Positions 6,735 to 13,873 of a DNA stretch of 13,996 bases are shown here, piece by piece. The notes below the pieces were generated by a model. That model had not been told where the DNA came from. It made no database searches and saw only the letters and a list, made by a program, of their open reading frames with translations. Where the stretch lies: the NCBI GenBank assembly GCA_028678965.1, contig JAJRCM010000067.1:1-13996 (forward strand), in the 5' to 3' direction. Each line of letters begins with the position of its first letter. The first letter of the stretch is position 1. Position numbers and translations under genes: made by a program. Source of the DNA: Methanomicrobiales archaeon (lineage in GTDB: Archaea; Halobacteriota; Methanomicrobia; Methanomicrobiales; JACTUA01).

Positions 6735-7226
6735 ATGATCCCCCTCATCGCCTACCGTGACAATACGTGCGACCCCCGTAAATGTTCGGTGGAAAAAATG
6801 CACCGATTTCACTTGGTGCGTATTGTCGGGCGTTTGAGGGCAATTCCCCGTACCACCATACTGCTTGATCCAACCGCCGAACAGGCACTCTCGCCGGCAG
6901 ACCACAGACCGCGATCCCTTACGGTCCTGGACTGTTCCTGGGCAGTCCTTGATACCGCTGCCGTCCAATCGCTTCGGCATCGCAGGGCTCTACCTTTCCT
7001 CCTTGCTGCAAACCCCATCAATTTTGGAAAACCCTTTACCCTCTCCTCAGTCGAAGCCTTTGCTGCTGCATTGCAGATACTGGGGGAGCGGGAGCAGGCA
7101 GAAAAAATATTGTCTATTTTCAATTGGGGTCCACGATTTCTTGAACTGAATGCGGAGCCCCTTTCCCGCTATGCGCAAGCCCGGGACAGCGCGGAGATTA
7201 TAGACATTCAGGCATCGTACCTGTGA
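6735..7226 (+). CDS. tsr3: Tsr3 family rRNA aminocarboxypropyltransferase (DUF367)
   Basis: The protein is 163 residues, the normal size for archaeal members. The N-terminal domain shows AYRDNTCDPRKCSVEKMHRF, the family's CDPKKCT-like opening. Further on are ILLDPTAEQALSP and VLDCSWAVLDTA (the conserved Asp-Cys-Ser-Trp). Then come RALPFLLAANPINFGKPF with LSSVEAFAAALQILG, the most conserved SAM-binding stretch, and ILSIFNWGPRFLELNAEPL. In eukaryotes Tsr3 transfers the 3-amino-3-carboxypropyl group of S-adenosylmethionine to a hypermodified pseudouridine of small-subunit rRNA (helix 31). Archaeal homologues share the SPOUT-like fold and are thought to act on the equivalent 16S site, after Nep1. 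No ribosome-binding site precedes ATG 6735, but a TATA-like box is correctly spaced for a leaderless start. It is divergent from the deoxyribosyltransferase gene. Family call strong; exact target inferred. Confidence 0.92.
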   Translation: MIPLIAYRDNTCDPRKCSVEKMHRFHLVRIVGRLRAIPRTTILLDPTAEQALSPADHRPRSLTVLDCSWAVLDTAAVQSLRHRRALPFLLAANPINFGKPFTLSSVEAFAAALQILGEREQAEKILSIFNWGPRFLELNAEPLSRYAQARDSAEIIDIQASYL

Positions 7227-7283
7227 TAAGGGGGTAACTACCCCAATTGGATCCTCATTGAGTAATCGATAATGTCCCCGGGT

Positions 7284-7294
7284 GTTCTCTTTTT
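7284..7294 (+). terminator. T-rich tract after tsr3, possible terminator
   Basis: A pyrimidine stretch with five consecutive T lies about 60 bases beyond the tsr3 stop codon. Archaeal RNA polymerase often releases at U-rich tracts without a hairpin. Only weakly supported. Confidence 0.25.
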
Positions 7295-7333
7295 CCCGTC
7301 AAGTATGGGGGTGACGGGGGGAACAAACCCCCC
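7295..7333 (+). promoter_or_regulatory. Two mutually exclusive hairpins upstream of gap
   Basis: CCCGTCA (7295-7301) pairs perfectly with TGACGGG (7312-7318), and GGGGGG (7316-7321) pairs with CCCCCC (7328-7333) around a 6-base loop. They share bases 7316-7318, so in RNA only one can form fully. This is the layout of a switchable leader or attenuator, but it lies about 255 bases before gap and upstream of the likely gap promoter, so it may instead belong to the tsr3 3' end. Confidence 0.35.
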
Positions 7334-7554
7334 TGTTTCGTGATGAGAGCCTCTGATTTCCATTCAGTATAATCGTTCTCACCTGCCGATCCTGCCCATT
7401 ACCACAAGATACCCTTCCAGAATGATTGGCCAGCTGAACACCATATCTACATCACACGAGTATGAGTGGTTCCCTATGGTATCAGGGAACGATGGCCAGA
7501 AAACGTCACACCTACCTAATGAAGGTGGGGACACATAAATACAACGACCAGCTC

Positions 7555-7561
7555 CTTTTAT
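7555..7561 (+). promoter_or_regulatory. TATA-like element of gap
   Basis: CTTTTAT sits about 29 bases before ATG 7588 at its centre, fitting a leaderless or very short leader. A second candidate, CATAAATA (7534-7541), would give a leader of about 25 bases. No Shine-Dalgarno sequence precedes the ATG. Confidence 0.35.
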
Positions 7562-7587
7562 GCTATTCCCCTGTTACTGATCGTTGT

Positions 7588-8610
7588 ATGATCAAGGTTG
7601 CCATCAACGGCTACGGGACCATCGGAAAACGGGTGGCAGATGCGGTAGCTGCCCAAAAGGATATGAAAGTGATCGGTGTCTCCAAGACTCGTCCCAGCGC
7701 TGAGGCCTTCGTGGCAAAAAGCCGAAACTTCCCACTCTATATCGCAGACATCTCGAAAAAGTCCCCGTTTGAAGCTCTTAAACTTCCAATAAGCGGTTCA
7801 GTGGAGGAGATGATCAAACAGGCCGACGTGGTGGTGGATGCCACCCCGGGCGGTGTTGGGGAGAAGAATAAACCACTGTATGAGAAGATGGGAGTGAAGG
7901 CCCTCTTCCAGGGGGGCGAGGAACACGAACTGACGGGATTTTCATTCTGTTCTGACTGCAACTATCGTGAGGCGATTGACCGGCAGTTTGTCCGGGTGGT
8001 CTCCTGTAACACCACGGGCCTCTGCCGGGTCATCAAATCCATGGACACTGCCTATGGTGTGAAGCGGGTCAGGGCGGTGATGGTTCGAAGGGGTTCAGAT
8101 CCTGGAGAGGTCAAACGTGGACCAATAGATGCTGTGGTCCTGGACCCGATCACCATCCCTAGCCACCACGGGCCGGATGTTCAGACCGTACTTCCCCATA
8201 TCCCCATTGTCACGATGGCGATGGTCGTACCTACCACCTTCATGCATATGCATGCGGTCCAGATGGAACTTGCAAGGCCGGCGACGCGGGAGGGGGTTCT
8301 CGAGGTATTCAGGCGTCACCCTCGCATTGGTTTAATCGGAAAAGGGACAGGAATCGGGAGCACGGCGGAATTGAAAGAGTATGTGATGGACCTGGGAAGA
8401 CCCCGATCCGATCTCTGGGAGAATGGAATCTTTGAGGGATCGGTAACGGTGATAGACAACGATCTTTACCTCTTCCAGGCAATCCACCAGGAAGCGGATG
8501 TGGTGGTGGAGAATGTAGATGCCATTCGGGCTGTAAGTGGTGTGGTGAAAGAGCCTGATGTGTCCATCCGCATGACCAATGAGGCATTGGGGTTCAAGCC
8601 CCTCCGCTAG
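7588..8610 (+). CDS. gap: Archaeal (type II) glyceraldehyde-3-phosphate dehydrogenase
   Basis: The protein is 340 residues, the archaeal GAPDH length. The N-terminus [20 protein letters not shown] is the Rossmann dinucleotide-binding loop (GYGTIGK, residues 8-14). The catalytic motif [10 protein letters not shown] places the nucleophilic Cys at about residue 140. Other family blocks are [42 protein letters not shown] and [13 protein letters not shown]. The enzyme interconverts glyceraldehyde 3-phosphate and 1,3-bisphosphoglycerate with NAD(P) in the cytoplasm. In a methanogen it would mainly serve gluconeogenesis. The frame is open back to 7462, but ATG 7588 gives the conserved start and I chose it. 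The gene seems to have its own promoter, is 111 bases from tyrS, and ends with TAG. Confidence 0.97.
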   Translation: MIKVAINGYGTIGKRVADAVAAQKDMKVIGVSKTRPSAEAFVAKSRNFPLYIADISKKSPFEALKLPISGSVEEMIKQADVVVDATPGGVGEKNKPLYEKMGVKALFQGGEEHELTGFSFCSDCNYREAIDRQFVRVVSCNTTGLCRVIKSMDTAYGVKRVRAVMVRRGSDPGEVKRGPIDAVVLDPITIPSHHGPDVQTVLPHIPIVTMAMVVPTTFMHMHAVQMELARPATREGVLEVFRRHPRIGLIGKGTGIGSTAELKEYVMDLGRPRSDLWENGIFEGSVTVIDNDLYLFQAIHQEADVVVENVDAIRAVSGVVKEPDVSIRMTNEALGFKPLR

Positions 8611-8657
8611 TGTTCTGCGGCGTTCTCCAACTGAGAGATCGTAATCCCCTTTCCCAC

Positions 8658-8667
8658 TTTTTATTAT
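8658..8667 (+). promoter_or_regulatory. TATA-like element of tyrS, or gap terminator T-tract
   Basis: TTTTTATTAT lies about 60 bases before the tyrS ATG and would give a leader of about 30 bases that includes GTGATC (8702-8707), a partial Shine-Dalgarno match. The same five T could also end the gap transcript. Confidence 0.35.
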
Positions 8668-8721
8668 CCTTCTCTGATTGGTGGAATAACCATTAACACC
8701 CGTGATCACCAACGTACTGTA

Positions 8722-9663
8722 ATGGATTCATTCTCCCTGGCGACACGAAATACGGTTGAGGTAATCACTGAGGAGGATCTCCGTTCTTTGCTAACGCACC
8801 GAGAAAAGAAAGTCTATGCTGGGTATGAGCCCAGCGGGGAGATTCATCTCGGACATCTGGTCACTATCAATAAGTTGATTGACCTCCAGCAGGCAGGTTT
8901 TGATGTTGTTGTCCTGCTCGCAGACCTCCACGCGTTTCTGAACAGGAAGGGATCCATGGAGGAGGTCAAGGAGCTCGCTGAATACAATCGCTCCTGTTTT
9001 GAGGGTCTGGGTCTTAAAGGAGTGAGATATGTCCTCGGGTCGGAGATGCAGTTGGATCCCGACTATCAACTCCTGGTACTCCAGCTCTCCCAGCAGATTA
9101 CTCTCAACAGGGCGACGAGGAGTATGGATGAAGTGGGACGGCAGATGGATCATCCTATGGTCTCCCAGATGATCTATCCCATCATGCAGATGGTGGATAT
9201 CGCCATGCTGGGTCTGGATGCTGCGGTGGGGGGGATTGACCAGCGAAAGATCCACATGCTTGCTCGCGAGCATCTCCCCCTCGTTGGATTCAGTGCCCCG
9301 ATCTGTATCCACACTCCCCTCCTTATGGGCCTCGATGGTCAGAAGATGTCGTCATCGAAAGGGAACTATATCTCTGTAGCTGACAGTGAGCAGGAGATTA
9401 AAAAGAAGATGGAGGGGGCATTCTGTCCTCCCGGAATAGAGGATAACCCGGTGCTCCAGATCTTTCGGTACCATATCTTTCCAAGGTCTCCGAAGGTCTC
9501 TATTATCCGTCCGCAGAAATTCGGGGGAGATATCGAATTCCAAACGTATGAGGAGCTTGAGGCAGCCTATAGCGGGGGGAGGCTCCATCCCCTTGATATG
9601 AAGCGAGGTGCCGCTACCCACCTCATCGATATCCTGCGGAGTGTGCGTGACTACCTGCACTAG
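8722..9663 (+). CDS. tyrS: Tyrosyl-tRNA synthetase, archaeal type
   Basis: The protein is 313 residues, typical for the compact archaeal TyrRS that lacks the bacterial S4 domain. The class I signature is YEPSGEIHLGH, with the HIGH motif as HLGH at residues 42-45. The KMSKS loop is KMSSS at 208-212 in GLDGQKMSSSKGN. Between them lie HPMVSQMIYPIMQMVD and VGGIDQRKIHMLARE, which shape the tyrosine pocket. The enzyme charges tRNA(Tyr) in two ATP-dependent steps in the cytoplasm. ATG 8722 gives a normal family N-terminus; the ribosome-binding site is weak (GTGATC about 14 bases upstream). The gene leads a likely operon with rio1 (11-base gap) and dim2. Confidence 0.97.
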   Translation: MDSFSLATRNTVEVITEEDLRSLLTHREKKVYAGYEPSGEIHLGHLVTINKLIDLQQAGFDVVVLLADLHAFLNRKGSMEEVKELAEYNRSCFEGLGLKGVRYVLGSEMQLDPDYQLLVLQLSQQITLNRATRSMDEVGRQMDHPMVSQMIYPIMQMVDIAMLGLDAAVGGIDQRKIHMLAREHLPLVGFSAPICIHTPLLMGLDGQKMSSSKGNYISVADSEQEIKKKMEGAFCPPGIEDNPVLQIFRYHIFPRSPKVSIIRPQKFGGDIEFQTYEELEAAYSGGRLHPLDMKRGAATHLIDILRSVRDYLH

Positions 9664-9674
9664 GTGGGGGGACC

Positions 9675-10451
9675 GTGGACCGGGATGAGATCCAATCGCG
9701 TCTGGATCGGGAACTGCACTCCCATGGAGCTAGGCTGAAAGATGCTGACCAGTGGAAAGTGCGGCAGGATGTCTTTGATGAGGCTACTCTTATTGCCCTC
9801 TACCGGCTTGCAAATAAAAAAATCATCTCTTCCATTGGCGGTGCATTGAGTACCGGTAAAGAGGCAAATATTTTCCTTGGGGAGAAGGATGGTCAGCTGA
9901 TCGTTATCAAGATTTACATGATCAGAACGGCCAATTTCAAGGCTATGACCGACTATCTTGATGGTGACCCACGGTTTGCCAATGTCCGGAGGATAAAGAA
10001 GGAGATCATTTTTGCCTGGACCAGGAAGGAGTATAGTAACCTCATGCGGGCACAGGAGGCAGGAATTGCAGTACCTAAACCCCTGGCTTTTAACCGCAAC
10101 ATTCTCCTCATGGAATTTCTGGGGAAGGATGAAAAACCCTATCCCCAGCTCAGACTTGCCATGATGGAGGATGCCGAGAAAATCTACCATCTGATCCTGG
10201 AATATATGGAGATACTCTGTAAGAAGGCACGCCTCATACACGCTGATCTCAGTGAGTACAATATCCTTCTCGGAGACAGACCGTACCTGATCGATATGGG
10301 ACAGTCGGTCACTCTCGACCATCCCCGCGCCATGCAGTTTCTCATAAGGGATATAGCCAATGTAAACAGGTTTTTCAAGAGCTATTGCGATACTATTGCG
10401 GACAAAGAGCTATTCGGGAAGATCACAGAGGGCATTATCCAGGAGCCATGA
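9675..10451 (+). CDS. rio1: Rio1 serine kinase/ATPase, small-subunit maturation factor
   Basis: The protein is 258 residues. RIO-specific features are the P-loop STGKEAN (residues 59-65), the ATP-contacting Lys79 in VIKIY, the flexible loop (about 85-110), the hinge ILLMEFLG, the catalytic HADLSEYN (Asp191), and the metal-binding LIDMGQSV (Asp207). The form STGKEANIF and the DMGQ loop distinguish Rio1 from Rio2. In archaea and eukaryotes Rio1 acts on late pre-40S or pre-30S particles, probably as an ATPase that helps release assembly factors. The GTG start at 9675 is preceded by GGTGGGGGG (9664-9672), part of the 11-base spacer after tyrS. Next downstream is dim2, another small-subunit factor, which fits joint expression. 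Confidence 0.96.
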   Translation: MDRDEIQSRLDRELHSHGARLKDADQWKVRQDVFDEATLIALYRLANKKIISSIGGALSTGKEANIFLGEKDGQLIVIKIYMIRTANFKAMTDYLDGDPRFANVRRIKKEIIFAWTRKEYSNLMRAQEAGIAVPKPLAFNRNILLMEFLGKDEKPYPQLRLAMMEDAEKIYHLILEYMEILCKKARLIHADLSEYNILLGDRPYLIDMGQSVTLDHPRAMQFLIRDIANVNRFFKSYCDTIADKELFGKITEGIIQEP

Positions 10452-10474
10452 ATGTTCCCGATGGAGTGGTCCTG

Positions 10475-11017
10475 ATGACAACCCAGGAGATAAAAATTTC
10501 CAGTGACAGGATTGGGGTCCTGATTGGTAAAGCCGGTTTAACCAAGCGTGAGATAGAGGAGCAGACGCACACCACAATCCAGGTGGATAGCAAGGAGGGT
10601 ATGGTAGCGGTTGGGGGTGAGGATCCTCTGGGGGTGGTGACCGCGGTTGAGGTGATTGAAGCCATCAACCGGGGATTTTCTCCTGAACGAGCGTTCAATC
10701 TGATGAAAGATGAAGATCTCCTTCTCGATATTATCGACCTTGGTGGAGTCGTTGAAACGTCACGGCAGTTGGAGCGGGTCAGGGGTCGAATCATTGGGAA
10801 GGATGGGCGGTCGCGGGAGCAGATTGAGGATATGACCGGGACAGCCCTCTCAGTGTATGGGAGAACCATATCCATCATCGGGCCCTTCGAACAGGTGAAA
10901 ACGGCCCGTGCAGCCATTGAGATGCTCATCAAGGGAGTTCCCCATGAAACGGTCTTCTCCTTCCTGGACAAAAAGAAGCGTGAGGCAAAACAGGACCTGA
11001 TTACCTATTATTATTAG
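10475..11017 (+). CDS. dim2: Two-KH-domain protein, archaeal Dim2/Pno1 homologue
   Basis: From ATG 10475 the protein is 180 residues, the normal archaeal length. The first KH has DRIGVLIGKAGLTKREIEE (GxxG as GKAG, residues 18-21). The second has RGRIIGKDGRSREQIE (GKDG, 108-111), followed by TGTALSVYGRTISIIGP. Dim2/Pno1 binds the 3' end of the small-subunit rRNA during maturation and works with Nob1 and Rio-type kinases. The start at 10475 is preferred because GGAG (10463-10466) lies 8 bases upstream and the N-terminus then fits the family. An in-frame ATG at 10448 overlaps the rio1 stop (ATGA) and would add nine residues. Either way rio1 and dim2 are translationally close. The C-terminus ends in a Tyr run. 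Family call strong; the rRNA site is inferred. Confidence 0.93.
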   Translation: MTTQEIKISSDRIGVLIGKAGLTKREIEEQTHTTIQVDSKEGMVAVGGEDPLGVVTAVEVIEAINRGFSPERAFNLMKDEDLLLDIIDLGGVVETSRQLERVRGRIIGKDGRSREQIEDMTGTALSVYGRTISIIGPFEQVKTARAAIEMLIKGVPHETVFSFLDKKKREAKQDLITYYY

Positions 11018-11022
11018 CATCT

Positions 11023-11113
11023 GCCTTTTTGGCGTTTCCACTGGAATTATGATGATCCGGAACTGTTCAATCCTGAAGAGATTTCCAATAATAAGCCTTT
11101 TTGCAGTGGAAAC
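11023..11113. repeat. Paired inverted and direct repeats before hel308
   Basis: GTTTCCACTG (11034-11043) and CAGTGGAAAC (11104-11113) are perfect 10-base inverted repeats, 60 bases apart. Each lies just after a copy of GCCTTTTTG (11023-11031 and 11095-11103). The second arm ends 2 bases before the hel308 ribosome-binding site. Possible roles are a regulator-binding pair, a long-range RNA stem that affects hel308 translation, or a U-rich terminator for dim2. Confidence 0.5.
11087..11094 (+). promoter_or_regulatory. TATA-like element of hel308
   Basis: AATAATAA lies about 35 bases before the GTG start and could place transcription start near 11116. That would leave little room for the GGGGG ribosome-binding tract at 11116-11120, so the promoter may lie elsewhere. 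Weak. Confidence 0.25.
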
Positions 11114-11125
11114 AAGGGGGTTGGG

Positions 11126-13276
11126 GTGAGAATCGCCGATTTACCCATCCCCCCTTCTCTGAAGGAGCATTATGTCGGGGTGGGTATCACGGACCTGTAC
11201 CCTCCACAGGTGGCCTGCATCGAGCGGGGAGTTCTGAGCGGTAAGAATCTTCTTATTGCCATCCCAACAGCGAGCGGAAAGACCCTTGTCGCAGAGATGG
11301 CCATGCATCACCATGCTGCTCAAGGGGGTCGCTGCCTTTATATCGTACCCCTGAAGGCACTCGCCAGCGAAAAATTCGATGAATTTGGGGGAAAAGGACT
11401 CAAGGTGGGTATCGCTACCGGTGATTATGACCGGCGGGACGAATTCCTGGGAAGAAATGATATCATTGTCGCTACCAGCGAGAAAGTGGATTCCCTGGTA
11501 CGAAACAGGGCTCCATGGCTGGGGTCGATAACTCTCCTCGTCATAGATGAAGTACATCTTCTGGATGATGCCGATCGTGGTCCCACGCTGGAGATGGTGA
11601 TTACCAAGCTTCGGTACCTGAATCCCGGCATGCAGGTCATTGGACTCAGTGCAACCATCGGCAATCCTGAGATCCTTGCTGCATGGCTCGATGGGGAGGC
11701 AGTCACCTCCTCATGGAGGCCGGTAGAACTGCGGGAGGGTATCTATCATCGGGGGCGCATCATCTTCCCTTCCTCAGAGCGGGTAGTCCCTCCGGTCTCG
11801 AAATTTGATGATCTCAACCTGGTCATGGATATCGTTGCTGAGGGAGGACAATGCCTTGTATTTGTGAATTCCCGGCGCAATGCTGAGGCGTTCGCACGGC
11901 GAGCCGGAGGGGCATTTGGAGTGGGGAGCGATCGATGTATGGAACTCTCCCTTCGTCTCCAATCTATGGCTGAGACTGAGGGGGAGCGGGAACTGGCCTT
12001 GTGTATCGCCCGGGGTGCTGCATTCCACCACGCAGGACTGAAAAAAGGAGTCCGATCCCTGGTTGAGGGTGGTTTCAGGGAGGGGGCAATCCGGTGTATT
12101 GCATCCACCCCCACGCTCGCTGCTGGGCTGAACCTTCCTGCCCGCAGGGTCATCGTCAGAGATTATCACCGCTATGAGGCGGGGGAGGGCATGGTCCCCC
12201 TCCCCGCGAGAGAGTATCATCAAATGGCCGGACGGGCTGGCCGCCCACGGCTTGATCCCTATGGGGAGGCAATTCTGATTGCCAAGGAACGAGGGGATAT
12301 AGAACGTCTCTCTGAGTGGTACATCAATGCCCCACCAGAGGGGGTTCATTCTCGTTGTGCAACGGTTTGGGCGCTCTGCGCTCATATTCTCTCCCTCATA
12401 GCCACCGGATTCGCCCAGCGCCGGCAAAAACTAGAGGCATTTCTGGAACGAACGTACTACCACCATGAGCGGGGAGATTCGGCGGTGATGGGTTCGGTCC
12501 TGACCCGTTCCATCTCCTACCTCACAGATGCAGAAATGGTGGTCACATTGGGAGACCGGTATACAGCCACAGAATATGGTATACTTGTTTCCCGCTTGTA
12601 TTTGGATCCACGAAGTGCGCAGATTATAACGTCAGCTCTCGCCGCTGCACCCGATTTTTCAGATGTGGCGTTCCTTCAGGTGGTGTGCAGTACTCCTGAT
12701 ATGCCCACCCTCAGTGTGCGGCGTAATGATGGGGCGCTTCTCGATCGATTGATTAAAAGAAGTGGGGACGAGCTGTGGTGTGAGGTGCCCTTTCTCGGGG
12801 AGGCGGAGATGGAGTCATTCTACCGCAGTCTGAAGACGGCGGTTCTCCTTGATGAATGGGCAAATGAGGTGAGTGAAGCAGTTATCTGCGAGCACTTCGG
12901 GATTGGTGGGGGCGATCTCTACACCATGGTGGAGAGCATCAACTGGCTCCTCCATGCCGGTGGGCGACTCTCTGCAATGTTCTCCCCGCAGTTCTCATCG
13001 CCTCTTGCTGCACTGGAGCTCAGAGTGAGACACGGGATAAAACCGGAACTCCTCCCCCTCATACGTTTGCGGGGTATTGGGCGGGTTCGGGCCCGACGGC
13101 TCTTCAACAATGGTATGACCGATCCTGCCTCCCTTCTTGCAGCAGGCAGGGAGCGGATCGTTCCCATACTTGGTGCGGGGATCACGGAGCAGGTTTTCAC
13201 CCAGCTGGAGAGCAAGGCACCAGCGCAGGGATTGGAGGGTACGGATCTTCAGTCATCGCTGGGGGAATTCCCATGA
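11126..13276 (+). CDS. hel308: Hel308 family ATP-dependent DNA helicase
   Basis: The protein is 716 residues, the usual Hel308 size. Superfamily 2 motifs appear in order: Q-motif-like YPPQVACIERG (25-35), Walker A AIPTASGKT (45-53), motif Ia VPLKALASEKFDEF, motif II DEVH (141-144), motif III GLSATIGN (174-180), and the later FHHAGLKKGVR. Motif V is ASTPTLAAGLNLPARR and motif VI QMAGRAGRPRLD. The winged-helix and ratchet domains follow, and the C-terminal helix-hairpin-helix contains LRGIGRVRARRLF (about 648-660), the RAR brake motif. Hel308 unwinds 3'-tailed DNA and forks in the 3'-5' direction and is linked to repair of stalled replication in archaea. GTG 11126 has GGGGG 5 bases upstream. 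Its stop overlaps the start of cgi121. Confidence 0.96.
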   Translation: MRIADLPIPPSLKEHYVGVGITDLYPPQVACIERGVLSGKNLLIAIPTASGKTLVAEMAMHHHAAQGGRCLYIVPLKALASEKFDEFGGKGLKVGIATGDYDRRDEFLGRNDIIVATSEKVDSLVRNRAPWLGSITLLVIDEVHLLDDADRGPTLEMVITKLRYLNPGMQVIGLSATIGNPEILAAWLDGEAVTSSWRPVELREGIYHRGRIIFPSSERVVPPVSKFDDLNLVMDIVAEGGQCLVFVNSRRNAEAFARRAGGAFGVGSDRCMELSLRLQSMAETEGERELALCIARGAAFHHAGLKKGVRSLVEGGFREGAIRCIASTPTLAAGLNLPARRVIVRDYHRYEAGEGMVPLPAREYHQMAGRAGRPRLDPYGEAILIAKERGDIERLSEWYINAPPEGVHSRCATVWALCAHILSLIATGFAQRRQKLEAFLERTYYHHERGDSAVMGSVLTRSISYLTDAEMVVTLGDRYTATEYGILVSRLYLDPRSAQIITSALAAAPDFSDVAFLQVVCSTPDMPTLSVRRNDGALLDRLIKRSGDELWCEVPFLGEAEMESFYRSLKTAVLLDEWANEVSEAVICEHFGIGGGDLYTMVESINWLLHAGGRLSAMFSPQFSSPLAALELRVRHGIKPELLPLIRLRGIGRVRARRLFNNGMTDPASLLAAGRERIVPILGAGITEQVFTQLESKAPAQGLEGTDLQSSLGEFP

Positions 13277-13794
13277 TCGACAATGCCGAGGAGTTTGAGG
13301 TAAAGGGTGGATATGCAGAAATTTTTGATGTAGATGAATTTTTAAGAGCTATCCGGGCGATCGGGATCGCGCGGGCATGCCGGGTTGTTTGCCTTGATGC
13401 AGATCGACTTGCTGGTACGCCGCATGCAGTGGCAGCAGTAATCCACGCGATGAGGGCGTGGGATAGGAGATCCGGCATTGCCGATTCAATCGAGATGGAG
13501 ATACTCTGTTATGCCTCAGGGAGCCGCCAGTGCAGCGCTGCCCAAACATTCGGGATTCACCGTGGTTCGAACCGTTTATATATTGCCGTATTCCCTCCCA
13601 AGCAGGGAGCAGTAAAAGACCTGCAGAAACTCGTGACGTTTACCAATGATTGCTGGGATGAACTGACCGGAGAGAAGAGGCGGCGGCTTGGAGAGCTTTT
13701 TCATATTACCTCCCTGGAGCTCGCGGCTGCGGGAGAAGAAAAATTCCGGGAACTTGTTCTTGAACGGGTCGCCCTTCTTGATGTCTATAAATAA
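13273..13794 (+). CDS. cgi121: KEOPS complex subunit Cgi121
   Basis: The protein is 173 residues, slightly longer than the usual 145-165. The family core is EMEILCYASGSRQCSAAQTF (about 75-94) followed by GIHRGSNRLYIAVF. The N-terminal half is a less conserved alpha/beta domain (EEFEVKGGYAEIFDVDEFLR). Cgi121 binds Bud32 in the KEOPS complex (Kae1, Bud32, Cgi121, Pcc1) and helps place the tRNA 3' CCA end. The complex makes t6A at position 37 of ANN-decoding tRNAs. ATG 13273 overlaps the hel308 stop by 4 bases (ATGA), with GGGGG at 13261-13265 as ribosome-binding site. The perfect palindrome GGGAATTCCC (13263-13272) lies directly before the start. The pairing with hel308 implies co-translation. 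Confidence 0.88.
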   Translation: MIDNAEEFEVKGGYAEIFDVDEFLRAIRAIGIARACRVVCLDADRLAGTPHAVAAVIHAMRAWDRRSGIADSIEMEILCYASGSRQCSAAQTFGIHRGSNRLYIAVFPPKQGAVKDLQKLVTFTNDCWDELTGEKRRRLGELFHITSLELAAAGEEKFRELVLERVALLDVYK

Positions 13795-13804
13795 CGGGTG
13801 AAGT

Positions 13805-13840
13805 ATGAGCTCTATCGATGCCTTTGAGATTGGGGGTTAA
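13805..13840 (+). CDS. Possible 11-codon mini-ORF after cgi121
   Basis: ATG 13805 has GGGTGA (13797-13802) 2-3 bases upstream, only 10 bases after the cgi121 stop, and encodes MSSIDAFEIGG before TAA. It could be a gene start cut short, a tiny peptide, or chance. No family is recognised. Confidence 0.18.
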   Translation: MSSIDAFEIGG

Positions 13841-13873
13841 ATTCTGGATGTGCAAATTTCTGCAGGAACTGAG

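Larger units (their letters stand above)
7227..7587. other. Intergenic region between tsr3 and gap with hairpins
   Basis: The region is 361 bases. It opens with GGGGTAACTACCCC (7231-7244), a short stem right after the tsr3 stop codon, then a T5-containing pyrimidine tract (about 7284-7297). Two overlapping hairpins follow (7295-7333). A frame in phase with gap is open from 7462 but encodes 42 residues unlike any GAPDH N-terminus, so I treat it as non-coding. Confidence 0.5.

Noticed and set aside
5982..6980. A 332-codon open frame on the minus strand covering the deoxyribosyltransferase gene
   Set aside because: Only the last 139 codons match the family. The upstream part is antisense to tsr3 and its promoter and shows no protein-like pattern, so the start was set at 6401.
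7462..7587. In-frame 42-residue N-terminal extension of GAPDH
   Set aside because: GAPDH begins at the [10 protein letters not shown] block. The extension has no family similarity and contains the likely gap promoter.
9660..10322. 220-codon minus-strand frame opposite rio1
   Set aside because: A shadow frame: rio1 carries all kinase motifs on the plus strand and this translation resembles nothing.
10385..10474. Longer dim2 starting inside rio1
   Set aside because: The first 21 residues overlap rio1 in another frame and have no KH-family similarity; 10475 has a properly spaced ribosome-binding site (10448 remains a possible alternative).
11774..12427. 217-codon minus-strand frame opposite hel308
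   Set aside because: A shadow of the helicase core; no family features.
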